64,000 bases of DNA from the NCBI GenBank assembly GCA_014155875.1, contig JACEFZ010027942.1, forward strand, positions 439,755-503,754, written 5' to 3'. The notes beneath the pieces are model-generated. The model was not told the origin of the DNA. It did not search any database and saw nothing but the letters and a program-made list of their open reading frames with translations. Shown one piece after another: positions 44,144 through 56,168 of this stretch. Within the stretch, counting starts at the first letter, position 1, and each line of letters starts with the position of its first letter. A program made the translations under genes and the position numbers. This stretch comes from Cepaea nemoralis (taxonomy: Eukaryota; Mollusca; Gastropoda; Stylommatophora; Helicidae).

Positions 44144-44233
<90 letters not shown>
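44142..44233. repeat. (GA)n microsatellite
   Basis: Perfect GA repeat, about 45 units. Confidence 0.98.
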
Positions 44234-44236
<3 letters not shown>

Positions 44237-44689
44237 CATTTAAGCTTATTGATTTGTACTGTGCTTCTCTGCCCATCTCCTTTGATAAGTCGCTGCGGGG
44301 GAGTAGCAGCTTTTGTATCATAAGAAAGTTGGACGACAAAACAAACGATCTGACTGGGGTATGATGTAACAACGAAAATGCGAAGACAAAAAGCACTGCT
44401 ACTAGAAAAGAGAACTAGGTAAATATACTACCGTGCATACAAAAACTAAAAAACATCATACAGCAACTAGCTATATCACACTTCTTAATATATCATAGGA
44501 AAATTAGTATAATCAAGATAATCGACATTACTCACCGCTTCCCCTCTTCTGTTTCTCATACCCGCGAACACACAATATATAATGACTGATTCAGTAGTGA
44601 CATAAGCCCACATATAGTATAGTAAAGTGTTCTCTTCCGTTTCTCTTACCCGCGAACACATAATATTTTTTTTTTAAGTCTTAAAAGTC

Positions 44690-44875
44690 GAGAGGATCGA
44701 CTTCATTGGCCCGGGTTTTATCCCACATGGCTCGGTCACTTTCGGCAGGTGCAAAAAAGCACGAACTCCGTATCTCCGACGACGACCCCCAGGAGTCTCC
44801 GAGAAAATGCACGCGTGAACAGAAAGACGTAGCCCGGAATCGAACCCTCAACCTTCGGAGCGCGAGGCAGACAGA
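44690..44875 (-). repeat. SINE-A copy, minus strand
   Basis: CGGGTTTTATCCCACATGGC, GCACGAACTCCGTATCTCC, CCAGGAGTCTCCGAGAAAAT and GGAATCGAACCCTC (B box in reverse). Flanked by two copies of TATAATGACT-ATTCAGTAGTGACATAAGC at 44577 and 44878. Confidence 0.8.
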
Positions 44876-44984
44876 ATATATAATGACTTATTCAGTAGTG
44901 ACATAAGCCCACATATAAGTAAAGTAAAGGGCCCCCTTCCACGCCTTGAGGCGTACTGGGAATGTGGAGCCAGCTCCTTACTTT

Positions 44985-45405
44985 TAGAGACAAATCAGCA
45001 CTCTATATGTGATGTAGACAAATCAGCATTCTATATGTGATGTGGACAAATCAGCACTCTATAGATGATGTGGACAAATCAGCACTCTATATGTGATGTA
45101 GACAAATCAGCACTCCTATGTGATGTGGACAAATCAGCACCTATAGATGATGTAGACAAATCAGCACTCTATATGTGATGTAGACAAACGCACTCTATAA
45201 TGGGAGTGACAAATCAGCATTCTATAGTGATGTAGACAAATCAGCATTCTATAGTGATGTAGACAAATCAGCACTCTATATGTGATGTAGACAAATCAGC
45301 ACTCTATATGTGATGTAGACAAATCAGCACTCTATAATGATGTGGACAAATCAGCACTCTATATGTGATGTAGACAAATCAGCACTCTATAGGTGATATG
45401 GTCAA
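44985..45405. repeat. ~27-bp minisatellite
   Basis: About 15 units of GACAAATCAGCACTCTATAT then GTGATGT. Confidence 0.95.
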
Positions 45406-45590
45406 TATAAACAGAGCACCTTTACTTTCCAGAGTATTTCATGGTGCACATTTTAGACTGGGTTAACCTGGGGGAGGGGAGGGGAATAAAGCAATTAAAC
45501 AAAAATCCCCGCCTGAGGAGGGGTGGGGGGGGTGTTCGAATACATGATACTAGATCGACAGGTAAGCCCGCTGGTTACTGTGCTACTGCA
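45405..45590 (-). repeat. SINE-F copy, minus strand
   Basis: ACTTTCCAGAGTATTTCATG, GCACATTTTAGACTGGGTTA and GGTGTTCGAATAC follow the order of 41740-41840. The tRNA-like head is degraded. Confidence 0.7.
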
Positions 45591-45677
45591 GCTGCCAAAA
45601 TAAGTTTTAACTAAGAAGAAAAATAAGTGCAGCAGAAGAAGAAGAGTATAAAGAAACAATTTTAGAAGAATTAAGCG

Positions 45678-45758
45678 AAGAAGAAGAAGAAGAAGAAGAA
45701 GAAGAAGAAGAAGAAGAAGAAGAAGAAGAAGAAGAAGAAGAAGAAGAAGAAGAAGAAA
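45678..45758. repeat. (GAA)n microsatellite
   Basis: About 26 perfect GAA units. Confidence 0.98.
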
Positions 45759-46074
45759 CAAAATATAAAGAGAAAGAAACAGAAGAAAAATATTCTCACA
45801 TGTAGTTCCTGCGCCTAATGAGGCCGTTTGGCGGTACGCCAAGAATAAAAACGAGTGTACCCAAAACATTAAAGGGAAGATATATCAAATGTATAAAGAA
45901 CACTGACATATCAGACACACAAGGTCAGGTAATCCCGCAGCAGATGTTACCGTTGGCGTGTGAAATGTTACCGATCTCATACATACCAAGTCACCTCTGC
46001 GTCAGGTGGCGTGAAAAGAACGCATGCAATACACATTCTCCCCTTACTTAACTTAAAGTCAGTATGAACTATAT

Positions 46075-46461
46075 CAGTGGTTCTCAACCTTTTTGGCACA
46101 CGCCCCCCTTTACCATATGTTCAGAACGTCATCTCCCCCCCCCCCTTTTTTCGAATTTCCTCCCTATACATCCCCCCACCCTTACACAGTATACATAAAA
46201 ATAGAAGCTAATTTAATAACACATACTAGAACAAGTCTGGACATCTACATAAAACATGAATGCGGATCTACTTACGTTATAAAACAAATTTCATTAGGGC
46301 AAGAAATACAGAACCGTAAAATTTAGAGGGAAAAACATTATCAAGTAACTGGTTCTTGTATTAATGCGATCTTGAAATAATCTTAACTCCCCCCCCCCCC
46401 CTGGAAACCCTAAAATTCCCCCCTGGGGGGGGGGGGATTCCCCACCGGTTGAGAACCACTG
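46075..46461. mobile_element. Non-autonomous hAT MITE with 8-bp TSD
   Basis: The 387-bp element has perfect 15-bp terminal inverted repeats (CAGTGGTTCTCAACC / GGTTGAGAACCACTG) and identical 8-base flanks AACTATAT (46067-46074 and 46462-46469). Subterminal C- and G-runs have expanded. It encodes no transposase. Confidence 0.96.
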
Positions 46462-46572
46462 AACTATATGAATACTGGCTACATTTAATAGTTTTAAACT
46501 GCATGAAATGCTAATCTATATCTTGGCTGTTGTGTACACAACCACTTCATCAAACGGGTAATTAACACACGA

Positions 46573-47085
46573 ACCACCCATGTGTTCATCATATGCCATG
46601 CCAGCACAATGGAGAAAGTAAAACCGACCCGAGTATACAGTTGTTAACCACGTTAACGTAAAGTTTTCTCATTCATTCCTTCTGAAATAACAGTTAATTA
46701 ATTAGCTGCACATCCTTTAAAGGGCGTGGCAGTCAACCCCATAATTTTTTGGCTGTTTGTGATTTCTTGACAAGTTTACGTTCACTAGTTTGCCATTACT
46801 TTCTGAAACACATACACTCATACCATTGTATAAAAATCAACACAAGCCGGTCTGTTTCCAAATCGCCCGCAGCAGTGTTTCGAACGCGATATGTGGGATT
46901 GCGAATTGCGTCCGTAACCCCTTTGCCATAGAGCCGGAGAAATAACAGCTGACACTATATATTAACATTACAATCCAGAAAGGTTGAACAGTATATTACC
47001 AACATAAATACGATACAAAGTGGAGAGTGAAAAAGAAGAAGTAACAAAGACATTTATGATCTGTTTAAGTCCCCGCTAATCACTG
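46573..47085. repeat. 513-bp tandem duplication, unit 1
   Basis: Essentially identical to 47086-47598, the only clear difference inside being one A. Unit 1 contains a SINE-B and the first ~60 bp of the LINE fragment, and ends abruptly after AATCACTG. Confidence 0.97.
46705..46940 (-). repeat. SINE-B copy in unit 1
   Basis: On the minus strand it begins CTCCGGCTCTATGGCAAAGG (head), with B box GCGTTCGAAAC and the body AAAGTAATGGCAAACTAGTG, ending AAAGGATGTGCAGC. Confidence 0.87.
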
Positions 47086-47598
47086 AAACACCCATATGTT
47101 CATCATATGCCATGCCAGCACAATGGAGAAAGTAAAACCGACCCGAGTGTACAGTTGTTAACCACGTTAACGTAAAGTTTTCTCATTCATTCCTTCTGAA
47201 ATAACAGTTAATTAATTAGCTGCACATCCTTTAAAGGGCGTGGCAGTCAACCCCATAATTTTTTGGCTGTTTGTGATTTCTTGACAAGTTTACGTTCACT
47301 AGTTTGCCATTACTTTCTGAAACACATACACTCATACCATTGTATAAAAATCAACACAAGCCGGTCTGTTTCCAAATCGCCCGCAGCAGTGTTTCGAACG
47401 CGATATGTGGGATTGCGAATTGCGTCCGTAACCCCTTTGCCATAGAGCCGGAGAAATAACAGCTGACACTATATATTAACATTACAATCCAGAAAGGTTG
47501 AACAGTATATTACCAACATAAATACGATACAAAGTGGAGAGTGAAAAGAAGAAGTAACAAAGACATTTATGATCTGTTTAAGTCCCCGCTAATCACTG
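47086..47598. repeat. 513-bp tandem duplication, unit 2
   Basis: See unit 1. The sequence continues past 47598 into the rest of the LINE fragment, so unit 2 carries the original right junction. Confidence 0.97.
47219..47453 (-). repeat. SINE-B copy in unit 2
   Basis: Identical to the copy at 46705-46940 because it lies in the tandem duplication, not by separate insertion. Confidence 0.87.
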
Positions 47599-47875
47599 GT
47601 ATCATGAAGGCCAATAGACTACAATGGCTGGGGCATATAGAAATAATGGAAGATAATAGGGAAACAAAACTCGCTTACACTCAGGAAATAAATGACCGTA
47701 GACCCCGAGGTAGACCAAGAAGACGGTGGAGAGATAATATACATACAGACCTACAAGCACTTGGAATCAACGACTGGCAAGAGAGGGTCCACCAGAGAGA
47801 CGAATGGAGACGGATTGTATCTGCAGCAAAGAACCTCAATGGCTCGGAACGCTAAAGAAGAAGAAGAAGAAGAAG
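47531..47875 (+). pseudogene. 5'-truncated LINE with 11-bp TSD
   Basis: The frame 47541-47855 encodes the C-terminus of a non-LTR reverse transcriptase (ANRLQWLGHIEIMEDNR, then RRPRGRPRRRWRDNI and DLQALGINDWQ) and ends at TAA followed by a GAAGAAG tail. Identical flanks AAATACGATAC at 47520-47530 and 47876-47886 show target-primed insertion of a 345-bp truncated copy. The open frame is intact in this piece but is not a gene. Confidence 0.88.
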
Positions 47876-47886
47876 AAATACGATAC

Positions 47887-48089
47887 CTTTTTGAATAATA
47901 AACAATAACTCAACCTCTCCTCGTGCCATTAGAACATACTGATGGTAGAATCCTGAAGCATGTTTCAGCTTAGCTACAGCAGCTTTATCTACAACAGGTC
48001 CAGCAAACTGGTAGGATATTTATTTGTTCAAGTACTATTGCTCAAGAATTATGGAGGAAACTAAATTAAATGCGTGACTCTATCAGCTC
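47887..48089. other. Intron sequence next to the 207-bp exon
   Basis: No feature recognised. Confidence 0.4.
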
Positions 48090-48205
48090 TCATATAGGAA
48101 ATACATTGATACCATCTAGTGTTACCACCGGGTGCTGGAACGCCAACTATTCCTCCCCACGACGCTTGATGGCAAAAGTGGAAGATGTTGCCCATGATGG
48201 ATGAC
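48090..48205 (+). pseudogene. LINE-G 3' fragment
   Basis: TACCACCGGGTGCTGGAACG, CAACTATTCCTCCCCACGAC and GATGGCAAAAGTGGAAGATG match the end of 36955-37137. Confidence 0.7.
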
Positions 48206-48255
48206 TACTTAAAATGTGTAATGGCAGTTGATAAAACAAGCCACGATGACCTTAC

Positions 48256-48462
48256 CTTGGTCGCGGGGTTGTAAGACTTGATAACAGCTGTATACCACTG
48301 AGTGGTGCCTTCGGTTCTATACACTTCCACTCTGTAGCCCAGCAGAACTGTTGGAGTGGTCAGCAGGATCTTCTGTCCAGCTTGATAATCTAACCAAGCT
48401 TTGACCAGATTAACAATCTCGGGACACGACTCGACTGCTCGAAGCGTCTTTTCTTCCCCTAC
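48256..48462 (-). CDS. KDM3-like: Internal exon of a KDM3/JMJD1-like histone demethylase
   Basis: On the minus strand the acceptor is TCTAATGTTTCAG before 48462 and the donor GTAAGG after 48256. The exon is 207 bp, exactly 69 codons, phase 0 at both ends. It encodes VGEEKTLRAVES at the start and LGYRVEVYRTEGTTQWYTAV then IKSYNPATK at the end. The G-Y-R-x-E-V-Y ... Q-W-x-T-A-V-I-K-x-Y-N pattern is, from memory, the N-terminal conserved region of KDM3A/KDM3B/JMJD1C just before the DD-x-VLE block, which is what the exon at 7304-7388 encodes. The first part of the exon is less conserved. More 5' exons were not found before 64000. Confidence 0.85.
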
Positions 48463-48890
48463 CTGAAACATTAGATGAATCTTTAGTGAAACTAGTCACA
48501 CTTACCAACATCACAGTGCTTATGTTTTATCTTTTTCTGACGAATGCAAAAAGCGGTATATGAACAATGCATAGTTGTAGCATTCCTCATATTTGCAGGC
48601 CAATGCTTCCAATGTTAGTTAGCGGGTCAGAAAGTTAAAGAAAGATGACATTCAGAACATGCGAGGATGTTAAGTCTCTTCTCGACAGCTGCACTTCATA
48701 TTTAGTGCTGTTAGGTAAAGGTTAACCTGTTCTGCTGTGTGGCAGTGAATCTTGGAATGTGAACAAACAAATGAGGAAGTGATGGGGGAGGGGGAGGAGG
48801 GAAGGGGGGGGGGGAAGAGGAGATGTGACTACTAAGAGGAATGTTGTGAATACCATGATCGACCAAAGTAAGTAACAATGACTGTATGGA
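48463..48890 (-). other. Start of the upstream intron
   Basis: Contains the acceptor of the 207-bp exon. A G-rich tract lies at 48785-48815. Nothing else recognised. Confidence 0.5.
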
Positions 48891-48990
48891 AGAGGGTAAA
48901 GAAAGTAGTTCAGTTCAGTTAAGTTCAGTCGCGGTTTCAACATCACAGCAACGGGTCGTCCCCAATATGCTTCGTTCCTGTGCCAGCGAA

Positions 48991-49682
48991 TCTATATATA
49001 TAAAACACAATGTATGTATTTCCGTCCGTCCTTTATGCGTTCGCGAACGGTCCATCCGATTGAGATGAAATTTTCTACACGTTTTCCGTTCATTCCTGTA
49101 CAACTTACTGTCATAGATTTTTAGTTTTTTTTCGGCTACTTACTTACTAAAATTTAATATTTCATTTTTCATTATATATTTCTATATAGCAAGGGGACTT
49201 AACTCTAGAAAAGTTGTTTCAAGGGGCATAACTTTTAATAACATTTCTATATACTTTATAGTCATATTGTTGCATCGCTTTCAAAGATTTATAAACTCTT
49301 TGTCTATAGTTATTTTCAGGCATATGAGTTATAATAAATAATGATATAATCTGTAAGGCATTTTCAAAGTTTTCATAAAAATAATGCATAATGCATAACA
49401 TTGTAACTCATCTTTTTATGCTTAAAGAAGTTATCTACAGTCATGTAGGTGATTAGAAACAGTTTTCATTAAAAATAATGGATGGTGTGTGGAAGGACAT
49501 TCTTTTAAGTTACTGTGTGAATTTAATGAGACGCTCCCCGCCAGGAGCTGGGCGAAGCCACGCCGGGTCAGATAGATAGACAGACAGACAGACAGATAGT
49601 CGGGAACGGGAGCTTATATGACTACTTATATGAATTAAATGAGATGCTCCCCACCAGGGACTGGGTGAAGCCGGGCCGGCTC

Positions 49683-49729
<47 letters not shown>

Positions 49730-49936
49730 TAGATAGATAGTCAGGAATGGGAGCTTATATGACTACGTATATGAATTAAATGAGATGCTCCCCACCAGGG
49801 ACTGGGTGAAGCCGGGCCGGGTCAGATAGATAGACAGACAGACAGACAGATAGTCGGGAACGGGAGCTTATATGACTACTTATATGAATTAAATGAGATG
49901 CTCCCCACCAGGGACTGGGTGAAGCCGGGCCGGCTC

Positions 49937-49979
<43 letters not shown>

Positions 49980-50266
49980 TAGTTGGGAACGGGAGCTTAT
50001 ATGACTACGTATATGAATTAAATGAGATGCTCTCCACCAGGGACTGGGTGAAGCCGGGCCGGGTCAGACAGACAGACAGACAGATAGTCGGGAACGGGAG
50101 CTTATATGACTACTTATATGAATTAAATGAGATGCTCCCCACCAGGGACTGGGTGAAGCCGGGGCGGGTCAGCCAGACAGACAGACAAACAAGCAGACAG
50201 ACAGACAGACTGATAGATAGATAGATCCCCTCCAGGGACTGGGCGAAGCCGGGCCGGGTCAGCTAG
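48991..50266 (+). mobile_element. Non-autonomous Helitron, copy B, with repeated 3' end-like units
   Basis: Starts TCTATATATATAAAACAC after GCGAA and ends GGGCGAAGCCGGGCCGGGTC then AGCTAG before TATCAC, so it sits between A and T. The first ~500 bp match Helitron A. From 49530 the 3' end-like segment (CCAGGGACTGGGTGAAGCCG) is repeated about six times, each followed by (ACAG)n(ATAG)n, with spacing of 105-142 bp. The empty site survives in repeat R-A copy 1 at 28392/28393. Confidence 0.9.
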
Positions 50267-50339
50267 TATCACATAAAATGTTCCTCACTGCCCCATGTGA
50301 AAAGTGGAAAAGACAGGAGTCTCGACAACAACAGCCCGC

Positions 50340-51320
50340 TCAGGCACACTGTGCATAATGCCGCCACCAGAATGTCACCACAAAAGACCTCCACGAAACA
50401 TACCGTTCATCCTTGATGGAAGTGGCAGTCCACTTTCCCAACCAGATGTTCACCTACAAAGTCTCGATGTTTCTAGATGTTGGTGTTACATTTCTAGATG
50501 TTTTCTAGCCAGCCACGCCATTTTATCTCCGAAATGCAGTTCACGCAATAAAACAACCTCGGACAGGTGTAAAAACTTTCACTGTACATAATGCCGTCGT
50601 CAGAATGCCAACACAAAAGTTCTCTACGAAACATGCACTTCGTCCTTGATGGAAGCGGCAGTTCTATCCCAACCAGATGTTAGACTACAAAGTCTCGATA
50701 TTTCTAGATGTTGTTGTTCCGTTTCTAGATGTTTTCTAGCCAGCCACGCCATTTTTTTTAAAATCCGAAATGTAGTTCACGCAACAAAACAACCTCGAAC
50801 AGATATGTTAAAAAAAAAAAAAACATTTCACTGTACATAATGCAGTTGCCAGAATGCCAACACAAAAGTCCTTCTACGAAAATACAGTTCATTCATCGAT
50901 GGAAACGGCAGTCATTAGAAAACAAGGCAAAAAACCGGTCACTTCTGCGTCACAACTACCGCCATGCATGCATATATTTCTAGATGTTGTTGTTCCGTTT
51001 CTAGATGTTTTCTAGTCAGCTACGACATTTTTCGAGTATGCAGTTCACGTCACAACACCTCGGACAGATGCAAAAAACATTTCACTATACATAATTCCGT
51101 CTCCAGAATGCCAAAACAACAGTCCTCCACGAAACACAGCTCATCGTCAAAGGAAGCGGCAGTCAACCAGAAGACCAGCAGCCTCACATTTCTGCATAAG
51201 GCACATAAACCGGTCAATTCTGGGACATAGCCAGCCGCCATTGCTCTGAACATGCAGTTTACGTTCCACAAACTCGGGTAGATTTAAAAGCATTTCACAC
51301 GAAATTCACAGTTCACAGCG
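50340..51320. repeat. ~250-bp tandem repeat, about four units
   Basis: CATAATGCCG-type markers at 50354, 50587, 50836 and 51090, with shared TTTCTAGATGTT, AGCCACGCCATTTT and AATGCAGTTCACG blocks. Confidence 0.88.
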
Positions 51321-51579
51321 TCGCGCCACGCATTCAACTCAGTAGCAGGGCGATGGAACCATAAACTACCAGTCCAGCATGAGGAAAATGCGAATAAAAA
51401 CGGTGGCTACGAGCATAAACGTTCCTGAGGCCGTAACCGTTTCACTGCCTATCCTCTATGTTCTGTCGGTAAAGAAAGTAGACCTTTATAAACCAGAATA
51501 AGAAAGATACAGTGTTATATGGTCATATAATGAGAACAAAAGGCATAGGAAAACATCGCAACGACTGGAAAGGTCAGCA

Positions 51580-51770
51580 ATAGAAGAGGCAGAGCTAGAG
51601 AAATGGTACTAGGTGGTCCAAGACGGTGTCTTCGGGGAATACCATCATTAGAATTGATCCAGAACACCAAAGATATAGGTATGTGGAGAGATACACACGC
51701 TTTTCCCATTTTACAAGACACGCGCGAGCGTGTGTGTGTGTGTGCGCGCGCGCAGATCCAGCAAACTGTT
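51580..51770 (+). pseudogene. LINE-W 3' fragment, plus strand
   Basis: Encodes MVLGGPRRCLRGIPSLELIQ then NTKDIGMWRD, the same block as the minus-strand copy at 34907-35110. The end runs into (GT)n/(GC)n simple sequence at 51721-51752. Confidence 0.72.
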
Positions 51771-53149
51771 ATTATTGTACGAACCCAGTCGTTCACTCTT
51801 ATACGACATGAAGAATGTGGGCAGCGATGATAACTTTGTTACAATCCCAGTAGGCAAACAGCACACTCATTACAATCATACATGAGAGGTCTACATGCGT
51901 AAGTGCGTGACTTGAGTGCTGTTGTTTACCACCACCGTGAGGACTTGCTGTGACTATTTTCCATTCTTGTAGCGTTAAAATGTGTGGTTCTCAACAGACT
52001 TCATCACAGCGGAGATCGTGCAATTTGAAGAGGTGAGGATAAATAACCTCATTCCCACCATGTGTCATTTAGTAAGACATTTAACAGACTGAATTTATTG
52101 GCCATGAAGGCCCGTTTTCGCTACACTCAGCTTTTCGAGATAGCCATCGTCTGGAACCGTCAAGCTTCCTTTGTAGCGATTAATGAAGAAAGAGAGAGGA
52201 GAAGGCGGCAAGAGAAGATGTCTATAATACATGGAAACACATCCAAACACGAATTGGTGCAGCTGCCGGGAAGAAATATTTCCCACTTTAGTTCACGGGG
52301 CACGAGCTGTGGATTATTAATTGCTCGGGTTCTTGGTCTTAAGAATGGACATCTAGCTCTCCGAGAAAACCCATAGCTGTCTCCATCAGCGATCGTGATC
52401 AGGTGTAGATGCTTATTGTTCCAATAACCGCTATATAGACTCGCGAGATTCGCTCCCCTAATACGCCCCTTCCTGCTGAAACCACACATACATCTAAACT
52501 CAATTATCCTTAGATTTATTGTTTTATCTGTTGTTGTCTTTAACTAGCAGTCGTTCATAAATAGATCTCAAAATATTCCCCTTGTCCATCTGAGTGTTTG
52601 AACTATGGCGTTCTTGAAGTCAGCACACCCGCTCGATAGTTACCTCACACACCTGCAAGCCCAGGAAAATATAATATATATCCTTATAAGTCCTTGGAAG
52701 CCCCTCTGCCGTGTGTCCACCGTGAAGAGGTAGAAGGGCTTGTGTGTTCCAATAACTCCAAGAGCTATGCCGACAGTAGCACAGCTACTGGTAGGGTCAC
52801 CCATGTCGAACAGGTCAAGGGAGAGGAACCAGACGAAGAGACGCACAAATCTGCTGCCTTATAGGTAGACTGGGGACAGTCAAAGGCTATGGAAAGCACA
52901 CCCGAAAAATGCTTGTCGAAATAGGATGTACTGAGCCACAGGCTTGACAAAGCAGTGCAACGTAACTTAATCAATTCATGATCCCACATATTAAAATTAA
53001 TCATTATGGTGCTAATCCCGTGAAGTCCCATCAGGCGGTGATAGTGCCGGGCCCCCTGCCTCGACGGGGTCCACCCATTACTACTGGGGGTCACCTTCCC
53101 CTGTGCTGCTGAGTCAAGGCATAGAGGAGTAGGTTAAGAGCTATTGACC
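51771..53149. other. Unassigned sequence and 5' leader of the LINE
   Basis: Open frames at 52062-52376 (+) and 52640-53094 (-) show no domain I recognise. The last ~150 bp (GACGGGGTCCACCCATTACT ... CCAAACACCCCGGACAC) read as the 5' untranslated part of the LINE that follows. Confidence 0.4.
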
Positions 53150-53757
53150 AAACACCCCGGACACTCAACATACTACAGTGGAATACCGAAGGAGTTTCTA
53201 ACAAGAATGTCCCCTTAACACATCGTCTTCACAAAGATAGAATGGAAGTGGCATTCATGCAGGAGACACACCTCAACGCCAATCGCAGATTCTCAGTCAG
53301 AGGATATCAGGCTACACGTTTCGACAGCGAAGGACACACACAGGAGGAGATCTATTATTTACACGAAACACAATACCGTGTAGTGAAGTATCTGTGACTT
53401 CTGGCAACCAAACGGAAATTATAGGTGTTGATACAGTGATGAAGGACGTGAAAATAAGAATTTACAATCTGTATAGCCCCGCAGATAAGTACCTTACACT
53501 TTCAAATATGAAAATAACTGACACAAACTGCATTATTGTCGGAGACTTTAATAGCCGCTCATAAAGTTGGGGATACCAGATACCGATAACAGAGAAGATG
53601 AAGTGGAGGACTGGAAAATAGACTAAAATCTCCATCTACTCAACAAAGCGGATGACACACCGAGCTTCTGCTCTAGAAGATGGTTTACCACCTCTACTCC
53701 AGACTTAGCTTTCTGCACAGGAGATATCCTTCACAAAATCGATCGCCATGTGCTTGA

Positions 53758-53866
53758 CCAATTAGCAGGTAGTGACCACAGACCAATCAAGCTTGTAATG
53801 AATATGGAGTGGCCAATTAGCAGGTAGTGACCACAGACCAATCAAGCTTGTAATGAATATGGAGTA
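53758..53866. repeat. 55-bp tandem duplication within the LINE endonuclease
   Basis: CCAATTAGCAGGTAGTGACC ... AATATGGAGT occurs at 53758 and again at 53813. It repeats the catalytic SDHRP codons and shifts the frame (55 is not a multiple of 3). Confidence 0.95.
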
Positions 53867-53934
53867 TGTTCCACAGGAGCAAAAGCCTTTGCCTCGCTGG
53901 AATTACAAACGAGCTGATTCGGACAGATTTGCCA

Positions 53935-54012
53935 TACTAACAGATAGCTGAAAGATGCGGCTGTTGACAGCGATGTCCTGTAAAAGGATATGCAAATTTA
54001 AAAAAAAAAAAA
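53935..54012 (+). repeat. SINE-B 3' end inserted in the LINE
   Basis: ACAGATAGCTGAAAGATGCG, then TGTCCTGTAAAAGGATATGC and an A-run of 12. Only the 3' ~65 bp is present, as in strongly 5'-truncated retroposition. Confidence 0.75.
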
Positions 54013-54223
54013 CCAATAACAGACAAATGATGTGAAAACATAAATACACGACATGCCAACATGAAACAAATGGTGGAAACAAAGCAATAATACAGGTGGC
54101 CAATGAGTCCATTCCAAAAGGAGCGAGGAAAAATTGCAAACCATACTGGACTGAAGAACTACACATTTTGGAGGACAAAGTTAACGATGCCAGGAAGACA
54201 GGAAGGAAGGAAGGAGAGAGAAG

Positions 54224-54338
<115 letters not shown>

Positions 54339-56168
54339 CGAAGCGAACATCTCTCTCAAAGCCATCTCAGCAAGATATAAAAGAACAGTAAATCAAACAA
54401 CAAGAGATTGTTGGAGGGAAAAAACAGAAAACCTGAACTTTGAAAGGGATGGAAACAAACTATGGAAACTAGTGAAAGCCATGAACAATGAAGGACCCAG
54501 AAACAAACAGATAACAATTAAACAAGGAAATGCCTTGCTTACAGGAGAAAAGGCTGCAAATGCACTAATGGAACACTATGCTAGGGTAAACCTCACTGAT
54601 ATTACAACCGAACAGAAGAAAGCAATCAAAGATAAACAGACACACCATAGTGATACAGAGACAACAGCAGAATATATGATGGCAAATCTAAAAATGGAAG
54701 AAATGGAACACGCAATGAATACCCTAAAAAAAAAGAAGAAATCACCAGGAAAGGATGGAATCACAAATGAAATGCTAACAGGACTAGGTACTAAAGCACA
54801 CAAAAAAAAAAAAAAAAAAAAAACTACTAGCAGTATGAAATTACAGCTGAAAGAGAGGAATAATCCCACAGGCATGGAAGGAAGCTATACTAATACTAGC
54901 CCCAAAGAAAGGAAAAGACCTGGAAGAACCAAATGGCTATCGACCTATCAGTTTATTTAGCTGTGTAGGAAAATTAATGGAACGCATTATCAATGGCAAG
55001 CTAACATGGCATCTGGAAGAAAACCAACTCTTAACATCACACCAAGCAGGAGTCAGAAAGTACAGATCCACTGAAGATCAAATAATCTATATAGTTCAGG
55101 AAATACAGGATGCCTTCCAAGAGAAAAAGCACACACTAGCGGTCTAGATAGATTTAGAAAAAGTATTTGATAAAGTATGGTAGGAAGGACTGAAAGTAAA
55201 ACTGCAAAAAATGCATGTTTGTGGGAAAATGTATAAATGGATCAGCCACTACCTTGAGACCAGAACAGCCAGAACAAAAGTACAAGGACAAATCAGCAAA
55301 AAGATGCTGTTGGAGCAAGGTGTCTCCCAAGGAGTAGTTCTTTCACAAATAGTATTCCTAGCATATATAAATGACATCACGGAAGATTTTCCAGCCAAAG
55401 TACACACATCCTCCTTTGCAGATGACCTAGCCATATGGTAGAAAATAACACGCATAGTGTTCTCTCTCTCAAATAAAAAACAGCATCCTAAGCTGGTATT
55501 GAATGGAAAAATATTGCGCTATGAAGAAAATCCAAACTATCTAGGAGTCACCTTTGATCGTCGCCTGACATGGAAGACACAGGCTGAGAAATATCGAATA
55601 CGAGCAAGGCAAAGAATGGCGTTCATGAAAAAGCTTGCTGGTACAACGTGGGGAGTAGATGAGAAAGTTCTCAAGAAGTTATATAATGGACGGGCGAGGC
55701 CAGTACTGGAATATGGCATCGCAGCCTGGGCAACGGCAGCTAAGTCTTACCTTAACAAAGTAAGTAGAGTCAAAAATCAAGGAATGCGAATCATAAATTG
55801 AAGGCTGAAGACAACGCCTATTAATGAACTAGAAAAGATCACTTGTTTACAACCAATGCAGGATAAAAGAGATAGTAGAGCCCAGCAACAAGCAGAAAAA
55901 TTTAGAAGATTGACAGACCACGCTATGTATAAAAGTTTCACAGTTTTGGAAAGGGAAGACTGAAGCGTAGCAACTTTGTAGAAACCGCAAAACAAAAGAT
56001 TAGGGCAGATCCTATACTTAACATGTCAACAGTCTAACCCATTTACAATGCACACAAGTTCCCAGCTTGGAGATAGCAGCAACTGCCTGAGCTGATAGAA
56101 AATATTCCTGGTATTGAGAAAAAGAACACTCAGAATGAAACAGAAAGAAGAAAAATCGCCCTAAACTA

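Larger units (their letters stand above)
48895..51420 (-). repeat. Repeat R-A copy 2, with a Helitron and internal tandem units
   Basis: Its ends correspond in reverse to 28450 and about 27880 of copy 1. After the Helitron (48991-50266), the segment 50267-50440 matches copy 1 closely. It is then repeated as about four degenerate ~250-bp units to 51320, and ends with TCGCGCCACGCATTC ... GTAGCAGGGCGATGGAACC. Confidence 0.72.

Noticed and set aside
49898..50224. 108-codon ORF with RQTDRQTDRQ repeats
   Set aside because: It arises from the tandem 3' units of Helitron copy B and their (ACAG)n tracts.
49590..50230. Possible CRISPR-like array (regular repeats with spacers)
   Set aside because: Units are 105-142 bp with no conserved short repeat-spacer pattern, and the host is eukaryotic; it is internal to a Helitron.
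52640..53094. Possible additional minus-strand exon of the KDM3-like gene
   Set aside because: The peptides do not resemble the family, no paired splice sites fit, and the region abuts the 5' leader of the plus-strand LINE.
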